Numbered from the stretch's first letter, positions 43,157-53,661 are shown. The stretch: 64,000 nt of DNA from Pareuzebyella sediminis (GCF_008367235.1 NZ_VTZS01000002.1:248001-312000), one strand, 5' to 3'. Translations and numbers: made by a program. Notes: generated by a model from the letters alone, not told the origin.

Positions 43157-46036
43157 ATGCATTACGATTTTAGGAAAATAGAGAAAAAATGGCAAAACTA
43201 TTGGGCCGATAATCAAACCTTTAAAGCAATCTCTCCAGAGACCGGATTGAAAGATGAAGGGCAAAAACCAAAGTTTTACGTGCTCGATATGTTTCCTTAC
43301 CCTTCGGGTGCGGGGTTGCATGTAGGGCATCCGTTGGGATATATCGCCAGTGATATCTATGCAAGGTATAAGAGACATAAAGGGTTCAATGTATTGCACC
43401 CAATGGGCTACGATTCTTTCGGTCTCCCGGCGGAACAATATGCGATTCAAACAGGACAGCATCCGGCCATAACCACTGAACAGAATATCAAAACGTATAG
43501 ACGCCAGTTAGACCAAATTGGTTTTTCCTTTGACTGGAGTCGTGAAATTCGTACCTCAGATCCTTCCTATTACAAATGGACCCAATGGATTTTTATTCAA
43601 TTGTTCAATTCGTGGTACAATAAGACTGCCGATAAGGCCGAGGATATTTCTGTGCTCATTTCGATTTTCGAGAACAAAGGCAATACTTCTGTAAATGCGG
43701 CTTGTGATGAAGATACACCGAGTTTTACGGAAAACGATTGGAACGGTTTTTCCAAAGTCCGAAAGCAAGAAATACTATTAAAATACCGATTGACGTATTT
43801 GGCCGATACGGAGGTAAATTGGTGTCCGGCACTAGGTACCGTACTTGCCAACGACGAAATTGTCAACGGCGTATCGGAACGTGGAGGGCATCCTGTCATC
43901 AGGAAAAAGATGACCCAATGGAGCATGCGTATAACGGCCTATGCCCAGCGGCTTCTTGACGGACTCGAAAAAATCGATTGGCCACAGCCTTTAAAGGATG
44001 CGCAAAAGAATTGGATCGGCCGGTCTAAGGGGGCAAGTGTTACCTTCAAGGTTCAAGGGGGCAGTAGTGATTCAAAAGATCAGGTGAAAGAGGATCGGGA
44101 AAATGAAATAGAGGTTTTTACCACGCGGCCCGACACGATTTTCGGTGTCAGTTTTATGACCTTGGCCCCAGAGCATGAACTGGTTCCAAAAATTACTTCG
44201 GCGGCTCAGAAAGATGAAGTCGACGCCTATATCGAGACTACCGCAAAACGTTCCGAGCGAGATCGAATGGCCGACGTAAAGACCATTTCCGGGGTATTCA
44301 CCGGTGCCTATGCCGAACACCCGTTTACCAAAGCGTCCATTCCGATTTGGATCGGAGATTATGTATTGGCGGGCTATGGTACAGGCGCGGTCATGTCAGT
44401 GCCCTGTGGGGATCAACGTGACTATGATTTTGCCAAACATTTTAATATCCCTATTCCCAATATTTTTGAAGGGGTCGATATTTCCGAAGTAGCCTTTGCC
44501 GATAAGGAGCGTACCATCATCACCAATTCTGAATTTCTGAATGGTCTACGCTATAAGGAAGCTACAACAAAGGTCATTGCCGAATTGGAACGTATAGGTA
44601 GCGGCAAAGGGAAGATCAACTACCGCTTGCGCGATGCCGTTTTTAGCCGTCAACGATACTGGGGAGAACCGTTTCCAGTATATTATGATGCAGAAGGCAT
44701 GCCCCAAATGATCGATGAGGCCCATTTGCCCATAAAGCTGCCCGAAGTCGAAAAGTACTTGCCTACTGAAACAGGGGAACCTCCTTTGGGCAATGCCACA
44801 CATTGGGCCTGGGATAACGAGGCCCATGAAGTCGTCTCCAACGACTTGATCGATAACAAAACGGTTTTTCCGTTGGAACTAAATACGATGCCAGGTTGGG
44901 CGGGAAGCTCCCAGTATTTTAATCGTTACATGGACCCCCATAATGACGAGGCCATTTTTTCGCGGGAAGCCATCGACTATTGGCAAGATGTAGACCTTTA
45001 TATCGGAGGTAGTGAGCATGCTACAGGGCACCTTTTGTACAGTCGTTTTTGGCAAAAGTTTATGTTCGACAGGGGTTGGGTGCCCAAAGACGAATATGCC
45101 AAAAAGCTGATCAATCAGGGGATGATTACGGGCACTTCGGCGATCGTTTACAGAATTAGCGGTACCGATAAATATGTAAGTTTAGGTTTGAAAGATGATT
45201 ATGAGGTGGAAGAGCTTCGAATTGATGTTAATTTGATAAATAGTGCAGATGAATTGAATGTTGCTTCCCTACGAAAGTGGCAGCCTCAATTTGCCAATGC
45301 TAAATTTGTTCTGGAGGGTGGTAAATATATAGTTGGACGTGAAGTTGAAAAAATGTCCAAAAGATGGCACAATGTAGTTAACCCCGATGCCATTTGTGAA
45401 GAATACGGGGCCGATTCGCTGCGTCTGTACGAAATGTTCTTGGGGCCCTTGGAGCAGTCCAAACCATGGAATACAGCGGGTATTACGGGTGTCCACTCCT
45501 TCTTAAAGAAACTGTGGAAGCTCTATCATTCAGGTGAAGATCAGAATTTTGAGGTTTCCAATGCGGCCCCTTCGAAAGACGCGTTGAAAACGTTGCATAA
45601 GACGATCAAAAAGGTGGCCGAGGATATCGAAAACTTTAGTTTTAATACCTCAGTGTCGACCTTTATGATCTGTGTGAACGAGTTGACCTCCCAGAAATGT
45701 ACAAGTAGGGCCATTTTAGAGGCTTTGGCGGTTTTGGTATCACCCTATGCGCCTCACATTGCCGAAGAACTGTGGCAAAAACTAGGGCACGGTGACTCGA
45801 TTTCCACAGCGCCCTTTCCGACGTTCGAGGAGAAGTACGTGGCCGAAAGTAGCAAGGAGTACCCGATTTCTTTCAACGGTAAAACCCGTTTTACGCTTGA
45901 GCTTCCCTTAGATATGGATAAGGAAGAAATCGAAGCAGCGGTCATGGCACATGATAAGACCCAGCATCACTTGCAGGGTAGAAACCCTAAAAAAGTTATT
46001 GTGGTCCCTGGTAGGATCGTCAATATTGTAGGATAG
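43157..46036 (+). CDS. leuS: Leucyl-tRNA synthetase
   Basis: 959 residues. HIGH motif in YPSGAGLHVGHPLGYI, editing domain with VFTTRPDTIFGVS and GTGAVMSVPCGDQRDYDFAK, and KMSKR in VGREVEKMSKRWHNVVNPD. It is about 100 residues longer than the E. coli enzyme because of two Bacteroidota-typical insertions (around DISVLISIFENKGNTSVNAA and around DVNLINSADELNV). The family usually has KMSKS; Arg at the last position is a tolerated variant. It attaches leucine to tRNA-Leu. Confidence 0.97.
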   Translation: MHYDFRKIEKKWQNYWADNQTFKAISPETGLKDEGQKPKFYVLDMFPYPSGAGLHVGHPLGYIASDIYARYKRHKGFNVLHPMGYDSFGLPAEQYAIQTGQHPAITTEQNIKTYRRQLDQIGFSFDWSREIRTSDPSYYKWTQWIFIQLFNSWYNKTADKAEDISVLISIFENKGNTSVNAACDEDTPSFTENDWNGFSKVRKQEILLKYRLTYLADTEVNWCPALGTVLANDEIVNGVSERGGHPVIRKKMTQWSMRITAYAQRLLDGLEKIDWPQPLKDAQKNWIGRSKGASVTFKVQGGSSDSKDQVKEDRENEIEVFTTRPDTIFGVSFMTLAPEHELVPKITSAAQKDEVDAYIETTAKRSERDRMADVKTISGVFTGAYAEHPFTKASIPIWIGDYVLAGYGTGAVMSVPCGDQRDYDFAKHFNIPIPNIFEGVDISEVAFADKERTIITNSEFLNGLRYKEATTKVIAELERIGSGKGKINYRLRDAVFSRQRYWGEPFPVYYDAEGMPQMIDEAHLPIKLPEVEKYLPTETGEPPLGNATHWAWDNEAHEVVSNDLIDNKTVFPLELNTMPGWAGSSQYFNRYMDPHNDEAIFSREAIDYWQDVDLYIGGSEHATGHLLYSRFWQKFMFDRGWVPKDEYAKKLINQGMITGTSAIVYRISGTDKYVSLGLKDDYEVEELRIDVNLINSADELNVASLRKWQPQFANAKFVLEGGKYIVGREVEKMSKRWHNVVNPDAICEEYGADSLRLYEMFLGPLEQSKPWNTAGITGVHSFLKKLWKLYHSGEDQNFEVSNAAPSKDALKTLHKTIKKVAEDIENFSFNTSVSTFMICVNELTSQKCTSRAILEALAVLVSPYAPHIAEELWQKLGHGDSISTAPFPTFEEKYVAESSKEYPISFNGKTRFTLELPLDMDKEEIEAAVMAHDKTQHHLQGRNPKKVIVVPGRIVNIVG

Positions 46037-46304
46037 CTTGAGGTGGTAACCTGAAAGAGGTTGATTGTTTGATATAGGCATTTAGCGATTGTTGTAGACC
46101 TTGGTGATGGACAAATGGGTATCACTTTTAATAGATAAAAGACATTTTGGCAGTGATTTTCAAATTTACTTAGGCAAATCCATTTACTTTAGCCGTGGCT
46201 AGGTTTTTGCTCTATTCTTATCGAATTGCCTTTGGCATTCCAAAATTTAAAGTAGCCTAAAGGTGATTTTGATTATATTTAAATAACTAAAAAATAGAAA
46301 CGTC

Positions 46305-47000
46305 ATGATGGGATATTATATATTGATAGGTGCGATTGCGCTGGTAAGTTGGCTAGTTAGCAGTAAACTAAAAAGCAAGTTCAAGCATTATTCAAAAGTA
46401 CATTTGCGCAATGGAATGAGCGGTGCAGAAATTGCCGAGAAAATGTTGGCAGACCATGGTATTCGAGACGTAAAGGTAGTCTCTACGCCAGGAATGCTGA
46501 GCGACCACTATAATCCTAAAAATAAAACGGTCAATTTAAGTGAAGGAGTATATAATCAACGGAATGCCTCGGCAGCAGCCGTTGCCGCACACGAATGTGG
46601 TCATGCGGTACAACATGCCCAGGCTTACGAATGGTTGACCATGCGGTCAAAGCTAGTGCCTGTAGTCAGTGTTACCTCGGGTCTTTCGATGTGGGTCGTA
46701 TTTGGCGGACTTATGTTGGGAGCCGCGGCTGGCGTAGGGCTTGGTTATTGGGTAGCCGTAGCTGGTCTGGTCATGATGGGCTTAGCGACCTTGTTCAGTT
46801 TTATTACCTTGCCCGTAGAATACGACGCGAGTAATAGGGCCTTGGCTTGGTTAAAGGCTAAAAATATGGTTACCCCAGAAGAATATAAGGGTTCGGAAGA
46901 TGCCTTGAAATGGGCCGCTCGCACCTATTTGGTAGCGGCCATCGGCTCATTGGCAACCTTGGTATATTGGGGGCTACAAGTTTTTGGTGGTAGGGACTAA
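46305..47000 (+). CDS. YugP-like zinc metallopeptidase
   Basis: 231 residues. An N-terminal membrane helix is followed by VHLRNGMSGAEIAEKMLADH, a zinc motif HECGH in VAAHECGHAVQHAQAYEW, and two or three membrane helices around 120-170 and 205-225. This is the membrane zinc peptidase family PF04298. The substrate is unknown. The 268 bases upstream hold no gene. Start is ATGATG, so one codon of uncertainty. Confidence 0.9.
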   Translation: MMGYYILIGAIALVSWLVSSKLKSKFKHYSKVHLRNGMSGAEIAEKMLADHGIRDVKVVSTPGMLSDHYNPKNKTVNLSEGVYNQRNASAAAVAAHECGHAVQHAQAYEWLTMRSKLVPVVSVTSGLSMWVVFGGLMLGAAAGVGLGYWVAVAGLVMMGLATLFSFITLPVEYDASNRALAWLKAKNMVTPEEYKGSEDALKWAARTYLVAAIGSLATLVYWGLQVFGGRD

Positions 47001-47020
47001 AGCTTTGTGGAATGAAAGTG

Positions 47021-47054
47021 AAAACCCGTTCGATTTACACGAGCGGGTTTTTTT
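47021..47054 (+). terminator. Terminator of the YugP-like gene
   Basis: AACCCGTTCG (47023-47032) pairs with CGAGCGGGTT (47040-47049) with one wobble, followed by a T run. Confidence 0.88.
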
Positions 47055-47102
47055 ATACTTGGTAATACGAAATTAAAAAGGCAAAGCCCTATTTTTATAG
47101 GA

Positions 47103-47732
47103 ATGGGAGAAACAAGAAATTACGGAATGAAATACATGTTATATGCTTTTTGCCTTTGGTTAAGTATACCCCTTAATGCTCAAAATACTGCAACATTGAA
47201 AGTGGACTATGGAGTTGAAGATCCTTCCCTGCGGCAGATTATGGATTTTGAGAATATAAGTGTGCATCGCGTGGAACTCAATGGAGATAACCTCGTCGAT
47301 AAAAATTATGTACTGACTTTGGAGGAATATACAAAAGGTCGCCTAAAGGGGAGCACGTTGTTATTCGATAGTTCGGAAGCGAATGCTTTTAAAATAAAGC
47401 GAAATAGCCTGTCTTTTACGGTTATTTCGAAAATCACTGAACGCAATGAGTTTAAAATCGAGCTTTATTTCAATGGTTTTCGCTCGAAGAAATCCTATTT
47501 TGATCTAAAAATTACCGATTATGCCTATGCCTTGAAGGATTTTTTGGGCGCACAACAGGAAATCGATGTTCCCCTTGATGGATTTAGCATCTTGGCCCTT
47601 ATTACCCCTACGGTACATGCTGATGGTTCAACTTCCTACTGTGAGGTGGCCCAGTCGAACGTGGCTCCTGAAGCGTTAGGTGAGGAATATCAAATGCCCC
47701 AGAACTTTTTGCTAAAGATGAAAATAGAGTGA
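47103..47732 (+). CDS. Secreted hypothetical protein
   Basis: 209 residues; the signal peptide begins at the second ATG (47127: MKYMLYAFCLWLSIPLNAQ), so the true start may be there. The mature protein is rich in beta strands (NEFKIELYFNGFRSKKSYFD) and ends in LLKMKIE. I do not recognise a family. It is an isolated gene facing the convergent Lrp gene. Confidence 0.6.
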   Translation: MGETRNYGMKYMLYAFCLWLSIPLNAQNTATLKVDYGVEDPSLRQIMDFENISVHRVELNGDNLVDKNYVLTLEEYTKGRLKGSTLLFDSSEANAFKIKRNSLSFTVISKITERNEFKIELYFNGFRSKKSYFDLKITDYAYALKDFLGAQQEIDVPLDGFSILALITPTVHADGSTSYCEVAQSNVAPEALGEEYQMPQNFLLKMKIE

Positions 47733-47764
47733 TCGGATGAAGTACCTGCCTCGTTGGTGGGGGG

Positions 47765-48235
47765 CTAAATGGTGATCTGGCGGTCAATTTGCTGCGCCAA
47801 CGAAATAAAGGTTTCGGTTCTTGAGACGCCTTCGATTTGCTGAATGTCTTTGTTGAGTACGTGCATTAAATGTTCGTTATTTTTACATAGAACCTTGATC
47901 AAGATTGACCAATTGCCTGTTGTGTAATGGCATTCGAGTACTTCCGGAATTTTTTCGAGTTGTTTCACGGCAGCAGGGTTACTCATGGCCTTGTCCAAAT
48001 AGATGCCAATATAAGCCATGGTCGTGTAGCCCATGGCTTTAGGGTTGACTATGAATTTTGAACCTGCTAAAAGGCCTGAAGATTCCAGTTTTCGCAAGCG
48101 TTGGTGTATAGCCGCTCCTGAAATACCGATGTTACGGGCAATTTCGAGAATGGGTTTTCTTGCATCGGCCATTAAAAATCTGAGAATCTTTTTGTCGATA
48201 CCATCAATTTTAACCTTTTCGTTATCCGATTTCAT
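47765..48235 (-). CDS. Lrp/AsnC-family transcriptional regulator
   Basis: 156 residues from the ATG at 48235 (MKSDNEKVKIDGIDKKILRF). The helix-turn-helix is in ILEIARNIGISGAAIHQRLR, and the RAM ligand domain follows (LECHYTTGNWSILIKVLCKN; VSRTETFISL). It lies 107 bases downstream of the saccharopine dehydrogenase gene on the same strand, a common pairing that suggests control of amino acid catabolism. Confidence 0.92.
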   Translation of the reverse strand: MKSDNEKVKIDGIDKKILRFLMADARKPILEIARNIGISGAAIHQRLRKLESSGLLAGSKFIVNPKAMGYTTMAYIGIYLDKAMSNPAAVKQLEKIPEVLECHYTTGNWSILIKVLCKNNEHLMHVLNKDIQQIEGVSRTETFISLAQQIDRQITI

Positions 48236-48342
48236 CTTTCTTGTTTCAAATTGATGGTAAAAGTACGGATTTGACTGAAATTTTACTTTAGTAACCATCC
48301 CAAAAAGGGTTCATTACGGAATAAAAGGTTCTGATGTTAGAG

Positions 48343-49716
48343 TTAACCAACGGTAGAATCTGGATTATACCCCAGATAGGGTACGTTGTGTTCCTGAAAG
48401 CTGATACCATATTTTTTAAGTTCGGCCAGGATAGGATCGTACACTTCTTTTCTGATTGGAATCTGTACCCCCGGCGTGACGATTTTTCCGTTCAAGATAG
48501 CCAACGTAGCCATCGCGACAGGTAGACCTACCGTCTTGGCCATGGCGGTATGCATTCTGTTTTCACCTATTACGACAGTATTGGCATCGATTTGTTTCTT
48601 TATGCCGTTTAGTTCATATCCGAATTTATGGTACATGACAATCATGTCTTTATCAGAAGGCCCTAGGGTCCAATTATCTTCCAGGATTTTTTGAAGCATT
48701 TGAGCAGGCGTAGCATTTTTTAGTGCTATTTTTTTTGTACTATCGAAAAGGTTGAGTTCCAATAACTTTTCCCACATGATGTCATCTTGGTCTATTTTAA
48801 GATAGTGGCGTAATTTTAGTTCGACTGAATCTGTAGGGGAATAGGGCAAAAAAAGATTTACGAATTCTCTATATGACATACCTTCGGAGTTCTCGATGGT
48901 ATAGCTATCATCGGTCATGCCGAGCTGTACAAACATGTTCCAAGCCTTCGAAAAACCAACCCTACGCATGGTGCCACGATATAGGGTAAGCACATCTTGA
49001 AGGCCATAAGCTTCGCGATAGTTCAGTGAATCGCGGTTAGCGTACCCCTCGAATCTTCCGAAACCTTCAATGTCGAAAAATTCGGTACGCCGAAATAAAC
49101 GATGATAGGGGATGTATTTATAAGTGCCTTCTTGAATAAATTTGGCCGCTCCACCTTGACCGGCAAGCACCACATTTCGGGGGTTCCAAGTAAACTTGTA
49201 GTTCCAGAGGTTGTTGTCGCATTCAGGGGCCACCAATCCGCCCGTGAAAGATTCGAACAATAACATTTTACCTCCTTCTTCTCGTATACGGTCAATAATC
49301 TGCATGGCACTCATGTGATCGATTCCCGGGTCAAGGCCTATCTCATTCATGAATACCAATCCTTTTTCTTTTACTTTTTCGTCAAGGGATTTAAGCTCTT
49401 CGCTTACGTAAGATGCGGTCACAAAGTGTTTTCGGAAATCGATACAGTCATGGGCAATTTCGATGTGGAGTTTGGCGGGAAGCATCGAGATTACGATATC
49501 GTGGGATTGTACGTGTTCCCTTCGACTTTTAATATTCAAGATATCGAGCTGTGCTACGGTACAGGCAGTATGATTTTTGACACCCTCAGGAATATGGCCG
49601 ATATCAATATCGGCGATGGTCAAAAGAAGGTTTTCCGAAAGTGCTTTTTTTAAAAAATAATCGAGCAGGTATGATGTTGATTTTCCCGCTCCCACAATAA
49701 GTATCTTACGGGGCAT
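48343..49716 (-). CDS. Saccharopine dehydrogenase-like protein
   Basis: 457 residues. N-terminal Rossmann motif PRKILIVGAGKSTSYLLDYF, then HDIVISMLPAKLHIEIAHDC and NEIGLDPGIDHMSAM, typical of saccharopine dehydrogenase C/LYS9-like enzymes, which split saccharopine to glutamate and aminoadipate semialdehyde in lysine breakdown. No partner lysine-ketoglutarate reductase is in the window. It precedes the Lrp regulator. Confidence 0.88.
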   Translation of the reverse strand: MPRKILIVGAGKSTSYLLDYFLKKALSENLLLTIADIDIGHIPEGVKNHTACTVAQLDILNIKSRREHVQSHDIVISMLPAKLHIEIAHDCIDFRKHFVTASYVSEELKSLDEKVKEKGLVFMNEIGLDPGIDHMSAMQIIDRIREEGGKMLLFESFTGGLVAPECDNNLWNYKFTWNPRNVVLAGQGGAAKFIQEGTYKYIPYHRLFRRTEFFDIEGFGRFEGYANRDSLNYREAYGLQDVLTLYRGTMRRVGFSKAWNMFVQLGMTDDSYTIENSEGMSYREFVNLFLPYSPTDSVELKLRHYLKIDQDDIMWEKLLELNLFDSTKKIALKNATPAQMLQKILEDNWTLGPSDKDMIVMYHKFGYELNGIKKQIDANTVVIGENRMHTAMAKTVGLPVAMATLAILNGKIVTPGVQIPIRKEVYDPILAELKKYGISFQEHNVPYLGYNPDSTVG

Positions 49717-49817
49717 TTAGTTTCGTACTTTTATCGAATTCAAAATCAGTGGGTATTTTGTATTTTAATACTAAGATATCGATTGTTGTATCCATAAAAA
49801 AATACGAAGTTTAAGTT

Positions 49818-50204
49818 ATGAACAAAACAATTATGCTTGTCGGGATTATTCTTGGTGGGCTGGCCGTAGTTTTGGGCGCCTTTGGTGCTCATGGACTTAA
49901 AACCTTAGTAGGACCAGAGGCCATTGAAACCTTCGATACTGGCGTAAAATATCAAATGTATCACGCGCTTCTTTTTTTGATACTGGGAACAATGAAACAA
50001 TTGCCCGAGTCACAGAAAAAGCTAGTTTTTTTCTTACTTGCTTTAGGAGTGGTTTTGTTTTCGTTCTCCATCTATTTACTGGCATTGAACGGTCTTTTCG
50101 AATATGATTTCAAGCGTATTGGCCTAATAACCCCAGTGGGAGGAACCCTAATGATTTTTGGATGGTGTGTGTTCGGATATCGGAGTTATAAGTATTATGG
50201 GTAA
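49818..50204 (+). CDS. DUF423 family membrane protein
   Basis: 128 residues with four membrane helices. Diagnostic parts are GGLAVVLGAFGAHGLKTL, TGVKYQMYHALLFLILG and LITPVGGTLMIFGW. It is a widespread small membrane protein of unknown function. It stands alone, divergent from the saccharopine dehydrogenase gene. Confidence 0.9.
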   Translation: MNKTIMLVGIILGGLAVVLGAFGAHGLKTLVGPEAIETFDTGVKYQMYHALLFLILGTMKQLPESQKKLVFFLLALGVVLFSFSIYLLALNGLFEYDFKRIGLITPVGGTLMIFGWCVFGYRSYKYYG

Positions 50205-50438
50205 ATAGGTGTATTGAAGTGCATTCCAAGTGCCCACGCATTCGATCTACGGCTATGGATTTCAATTAATAATTCTTAGGATGATATACTCAATGTCGGA
50301 TATGGAAGTATCTTTTTAGATTATCGGGCCATGACTAAATTTTATAAAGGAAGACTGACCTACATGATGTTCGTGTAACGCAGTGAATCGCCAAACAACG
50401 GCCTATCTCCTTCGTAATTAGTATATAGACGCTTGTCT

Positions 50439-51188
50439 TTATTTCTTATTGACCGTGGTGATGTATTTCTGAAGTGCCATGGTCATTGAGGGTGTTTCAG
50501 GTGTAGGAGCCTTGATGTCAATACGAAGGCCAGCTTCCGTAGCCGCATTTATCGTTGAATTCCCAAAAACCGCTATTCGTGTGTCGTTCTGTTCAAAATC
50601 AGGAAAATTGTGTAATAGCGATTCTATGCCAGAAGGACTGAAAAACACCAATATATCATAATATACATCCCTCAAGTCAGAAAGGTCACTGATTACGGTC
50701 TTGTAGAAGATACCTCTCTTCCAATCGATACCTACCTCGTTGAGTATTTCGGGAATGATTTCTTTTAATGCATCGGAAGATGGCAAAAGAAATTTCTCGT
50801 TTTTATATTTTTTGAATAAGGGCACCAATTCTTGGAAATTACGTTTGCCTACATAAATTTTTCGTTTACGATAGACCACATATTTTTGCAAATAATAGGC
50901 GACTGCTTCAGATTGACAGAAGTACTTCATCGAATCGGGCACCTTAAAGCGCATCTCTTCGGCAATGCGGAAAAAATGGTCGACGGCATTTCTGCTCGTC
51001 AATATAATTGCCGTAAAGTTCTTTAGATCTATTTTTTGTTGACGTACGTCTTTTGCATTCACCCCCTCGACATGAATAAAAGGCCTGAAATCGACCTTGA
51101 CCTTCTCTTTGTCGATAAGCTTCGAGTAAGGGGAGTTTTCCATTTTCGGTTCTGGCTGAGAGACCAAAATCGTTTTTACTTTCATCAT
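50439..51188 (-). CDS. hemD: Uroporphyrinogen-III synthase
   Basis: 249 residues with the weakly conserved HemD two-domain fold: ILVSQPEPKMENSPYSKL, FTAIILTSRNAVDHFFRIAE, YDILVFFSPSGIESLLHNFP and RIAVFGNSTINAATEAGL. It closes hydroxymethylbilane to uroporphyrinogen III in haem synthesis. It is the last gene of the GT39-DUF4271-hemD run (7 base gap), an arrangement typical of flavobacteria. Confidence 0.9.
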   Translation of the reverse strand: MMKVKTILVSQPEPKMENSPYSKLIDKEKVKVDFRPFIHVEGVNAKDVRQQKIDLKNFTAIILTSRNAVDHFFRIAEEMRFKVPDSMKYFCQSEAVAYYLQKYVVYRKRKIYVGKRNFQELVPLFKKYKNEKFLLPSSDALKEIIPEILNEVGIDWKRGIFYKTVISDLSDLRDVYYDILVFFSPSGIESLLHNFPDFEQNDTRIAVFGNSTINAATEAGLRIDIKAPTPETPSMTMALQKYITTVNKK

Positions 51189-51194
51189 ATAAAC

Positions 51195-51851
51195 CTATTG
51201 TTTAAGATAACTGCCAATGATAATGAACGGAGAGATTTCAAGAGCGCAAAGGTACAAAATAAAATAGAAAAAGTAGTTGGTAATGAATTTTTGATGATTC
51301 CTTAGCATTGTGATCCAACCAGCTACGTTAATTAGGAGAATAAGAAAAATAGCTATGAAAACAACAGGTTTTGGGTCCTTCAGTACATAGGCCAATAACA
51401 TATTTGCAATAAACATGATGATGCCGCTATAATTGAGATAGGATAATTTTTTAAAGATAAGCTGACTTATAATCTTACTGGACCCAAAGATGAAACCATT
51501 GGCCAGTTGTACCGCGATTTTTAAAATCACAAAAATCGTTATACATCCCAATAGTACGGGATACATCAAAGGATAAGGGTTTACTTCGGTCGAAAAAAGG
51601 ACATCTCTTGCAAAAAAAACGAAGAGTGCGAAATTAATAATTTGAAAGATGGTGAAAAAGATGTGGAACCAATTGAACAACTTTTCCTTTTTGTTGTACA
51701 TGAAAATATACTTGTTGTTGAATGGAAGAATAATAAAATTCATGAACCTACCATAGAATAAACCTTTTGCAAGTACCAAAAATAGTAGGCTAAGGAGTAA
51801 GACTATAGTTATCCAATCTGAGGTCTGTGCGGTTCTAAGAATTGGCTCCAT
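51195..51851 (-). CDS. DUF4271 family membrane protein
   Basis: 218 residues with about six membrane helices (for example TIVLLLSLLFLVLAKGLFYG and FITNYFFYFILYLCALEISP). DUF4271 is a Bacteroidota family next to hemD with no known function. The start codon overlaps the GT39 stop by one base. Confidence 0.85.
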   Translation of the reverse strand: MEPILRTAQTSDWITIVLLLSLLFLVLAKGLFYGRFMNFIILPFNNKYIFMYNKKEKLFNWFHIFFTIFQIINFALFVFFARDVLFSTEVNPYPLMYPVLLGCITIFVILKIAVQLANGFIFGSSKIISQLIFKKLSYLNYSGIIMFIANMLLAYVLKDPKPVVFIAIFLILLINVAGWITMLRNHQKFITNYFFYFILYLCALEISPFIIIGSYLKQ

Positions 51852-53512
51852 TACTTAATACTTGTAGTTTTTCCGTTGATTCCATAGCGCAATCCATTTT
51901 CTGAAATACCTATTCTGATGAAATTGGGGTCATGCATTTGAGGTTTTGGAAGCTTGAACGTAAAAGCGACCGTGTCGTTTGGCGGAAGCTTTGAGGTGTT
52001 TGGATTCACAGGTTTTGGATTAATACGCCACCTTTCCTTTTTCGATTTATTCTCCGTCATGAACGACACATTGAATCGTAGTTTGTCAAGAGGTATCGAA
52101 TACTCATACGGATTATAGACCTTAAACGTATTTTCTTTTCCAATTTTCACGGATTCTGGGGATGCAATTATGGTTTTTAACTTTCTATAAGGTTCAAAAT
52201 CATCAATATATTTTCCGTAATACATAGTGCTATCGCTTTTGGGCAGGATTAAATCTGCATCAGCAGCGCTTTTTGAAATATAAAGTATTTTTTTGTGGCG
52301 GACCCTTTCTTCAGACCCATCTATGGAATATTGGTTTCTTCGATAATGATCATTATTCAGCGAGAAGGTGGGCACCCCCGTGTAGAACTCGTACATCGGG
52401 GCGTTGCGATATGAATTTTCAAAAACGACAGGGGTATCACCAATCTTCAAGTGAAGATCTTTTACCCATTCCTTATTGCCGTGTGTTTCGTAGAAGATAG
52501 GAGAAATAGGCTCATATACCAAGCCTATTCTAAGGTATAGAATAATGAAGATATTGATTAGACCCATGCGAAAAATCCATTTTCTTACAGTCTCGTCCTG
52601 CATCATAAAACGAAAGGTGATAATCGCCAAAGGAATAGAAATAGCAATAATCCACTGGGTTTGTATACGGCGGTTAAAGCTTGAAATAAAAAAGAAAATA
52701 ATTATTCCGTAAGTGAGATAGGTCAATGCTTTCGTAAATTGATCTGGTTTTCTTGTTTTGAGTAACGACCAATAGATCCAAGGACAGGTAAAACCAAAGA
52801 TAGCTACAAGATTCACGAAGAAGCCCAAAGTATACTTCGTAAAGTTATATGGATCGTTGGGGCGTTCGAAAAGGTGATAGTTTACCGTCACAAAGTCGTT
52901 TTGATACAGCCAAATGAAATGGGGTGTGTAGCAGAGAAGTGCTACGATTACTGATAGCCAAGCATATTTGTTGGTGACTAACCTGAGGTTTGATATGAGC
53001 ACAAACAGAATTACCAACACCGCATGGTATTTGCTGTACATTAGTGCGGCCATTACTAAACCTAGTAAAACGGCCCAAAGAGCTGTCGAGTGTTGTAAAA
53101 AGTGTTTGTAGACCCATAAGAAAAGAGCCGTAAAAAATAGTAAGGGCGTGTCGGGCAACGTAAAAAAACCGTAAGCATTGAACAATGCCATGGAAAACAC
53201 CAGTACAAAGAAATGAACGATGTACTTCTTTTTTTGTGGATTGTCGATCGTTAGCCAAATAAAGAGAAGCGCACCAACTGAAAGGATGCAACTTACCAGC
53301 CGAACCCCAAGTTCCCCATTGAATAAAAGCGTTCCTAGTTTCACCATCAATGCGACCATTGGGGGGTGGTCGAAATATCCCCAGGCCAAATTTTGGGCGT
53401 AGTACCAATAATAGGCCTCATCAAAAATCAAGGGTGTGCAATAGGATTGTACCACGTTCACCAAGAAAACCAAGCCTAGTAGCACTAAAAATTTTCGAGG
53501 TAGTCCGGGCAT
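51851..53512 (-). CDS. Glycosyltransferase family 39-like membrane protein
   Basis: 553 residues from the ATG at 53512 (MPGLPRKFLVLLGLVFLV); an upstream open stretch lacks membrane character and coincides with the divergent promoter region. The first loop has TPLIFDEAYYWYYAQNLAWG and YFDHPPMVAL, the DE-motif of dolichyl-phosphate-mannose mannosyltransferase/ArnT-like enzymes, followed by about ten membrane helices and a C-terminal periplasmic domain of about 180 residues with beta sequence. It likely transfers a polyprenyl-linked sugar; the divergent gene encodes a matching donor synthase. Confidence 0.88.
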   Translation of the reverse strand: MPGLPRKFLVLLGLVFLVNVVQSYCTPLIFDEAYYWYYAQNLAWGYFDHPPMVALMVKLGTLLFNGELGVRLVSCILSVGALLFIWLTIDNPQKKKYIVHFFVLVFSMALFNAYGFFTLPDTPLLFFTALFLWVYKHFLQHSTALWAVLLGLVMAALMYSKYHAVLVILFVLISNLRLVTNKYAWLSVIVALLCYTPHFIWLYQNDFVTVNYHLFERPNDPYNFTKYTLGFFVNLVAIFGFTCPWIYWSLLKTRKPDQFTKALTYLTYGIIIFFFISSFNRRIQTQWIIAISIPLAIITFRFMMQDETVRKWIFRMGLINIFIILYLRIGLVYEPISPIFYETHGNKEWVKDLHLKIGDTPVVFENSYRNAPMYEFYTGVPTFSLNNDHYRRNQYSIDGSEERVRHKKILYISKSAADADLILPKSDSTMYYGKYIDDFEPYRKLKTIIASPESVKIGKENTFKVYNPYEYSIPLDKLRFNVSFMTENKSKKERWRINPKPVNPNTSKLPPNDTVAFTFKLPKPQMHDPNFIRIGISENGLRYGINGKTTSIK

Positions 53513-53653
53513 AATGGTAGATGAAAACGAATCTGCAGGAAAAGTTTTATTAGAGTTTGTTTTAACAACGTTCAAAATTACAAATTCTGATATGCTAATA
53601 TTTAAAAATTTCACAATAAAAGGTCTCCCATTTTCAAGCAATCATTAAAATAC

Positions 53654-53661
53654 TATTTTTG
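53654..53661 (+). promoter_or_regulatory. Promoter -7 element of the mannosyltransferase gene
   Basis: TATTTTTG matches TAnnTTTG, 19 bases before the start codon. No clear -33 box. Confidence 0.5.

Noticed and set aside
43157-46036. LeuRS insertions and KMSKR motif
   Set aside because: Both insertions and this length are what I recall for Bacteroidota LeuRS; Arg at the last position of KMSKS occurs in active enzymes.
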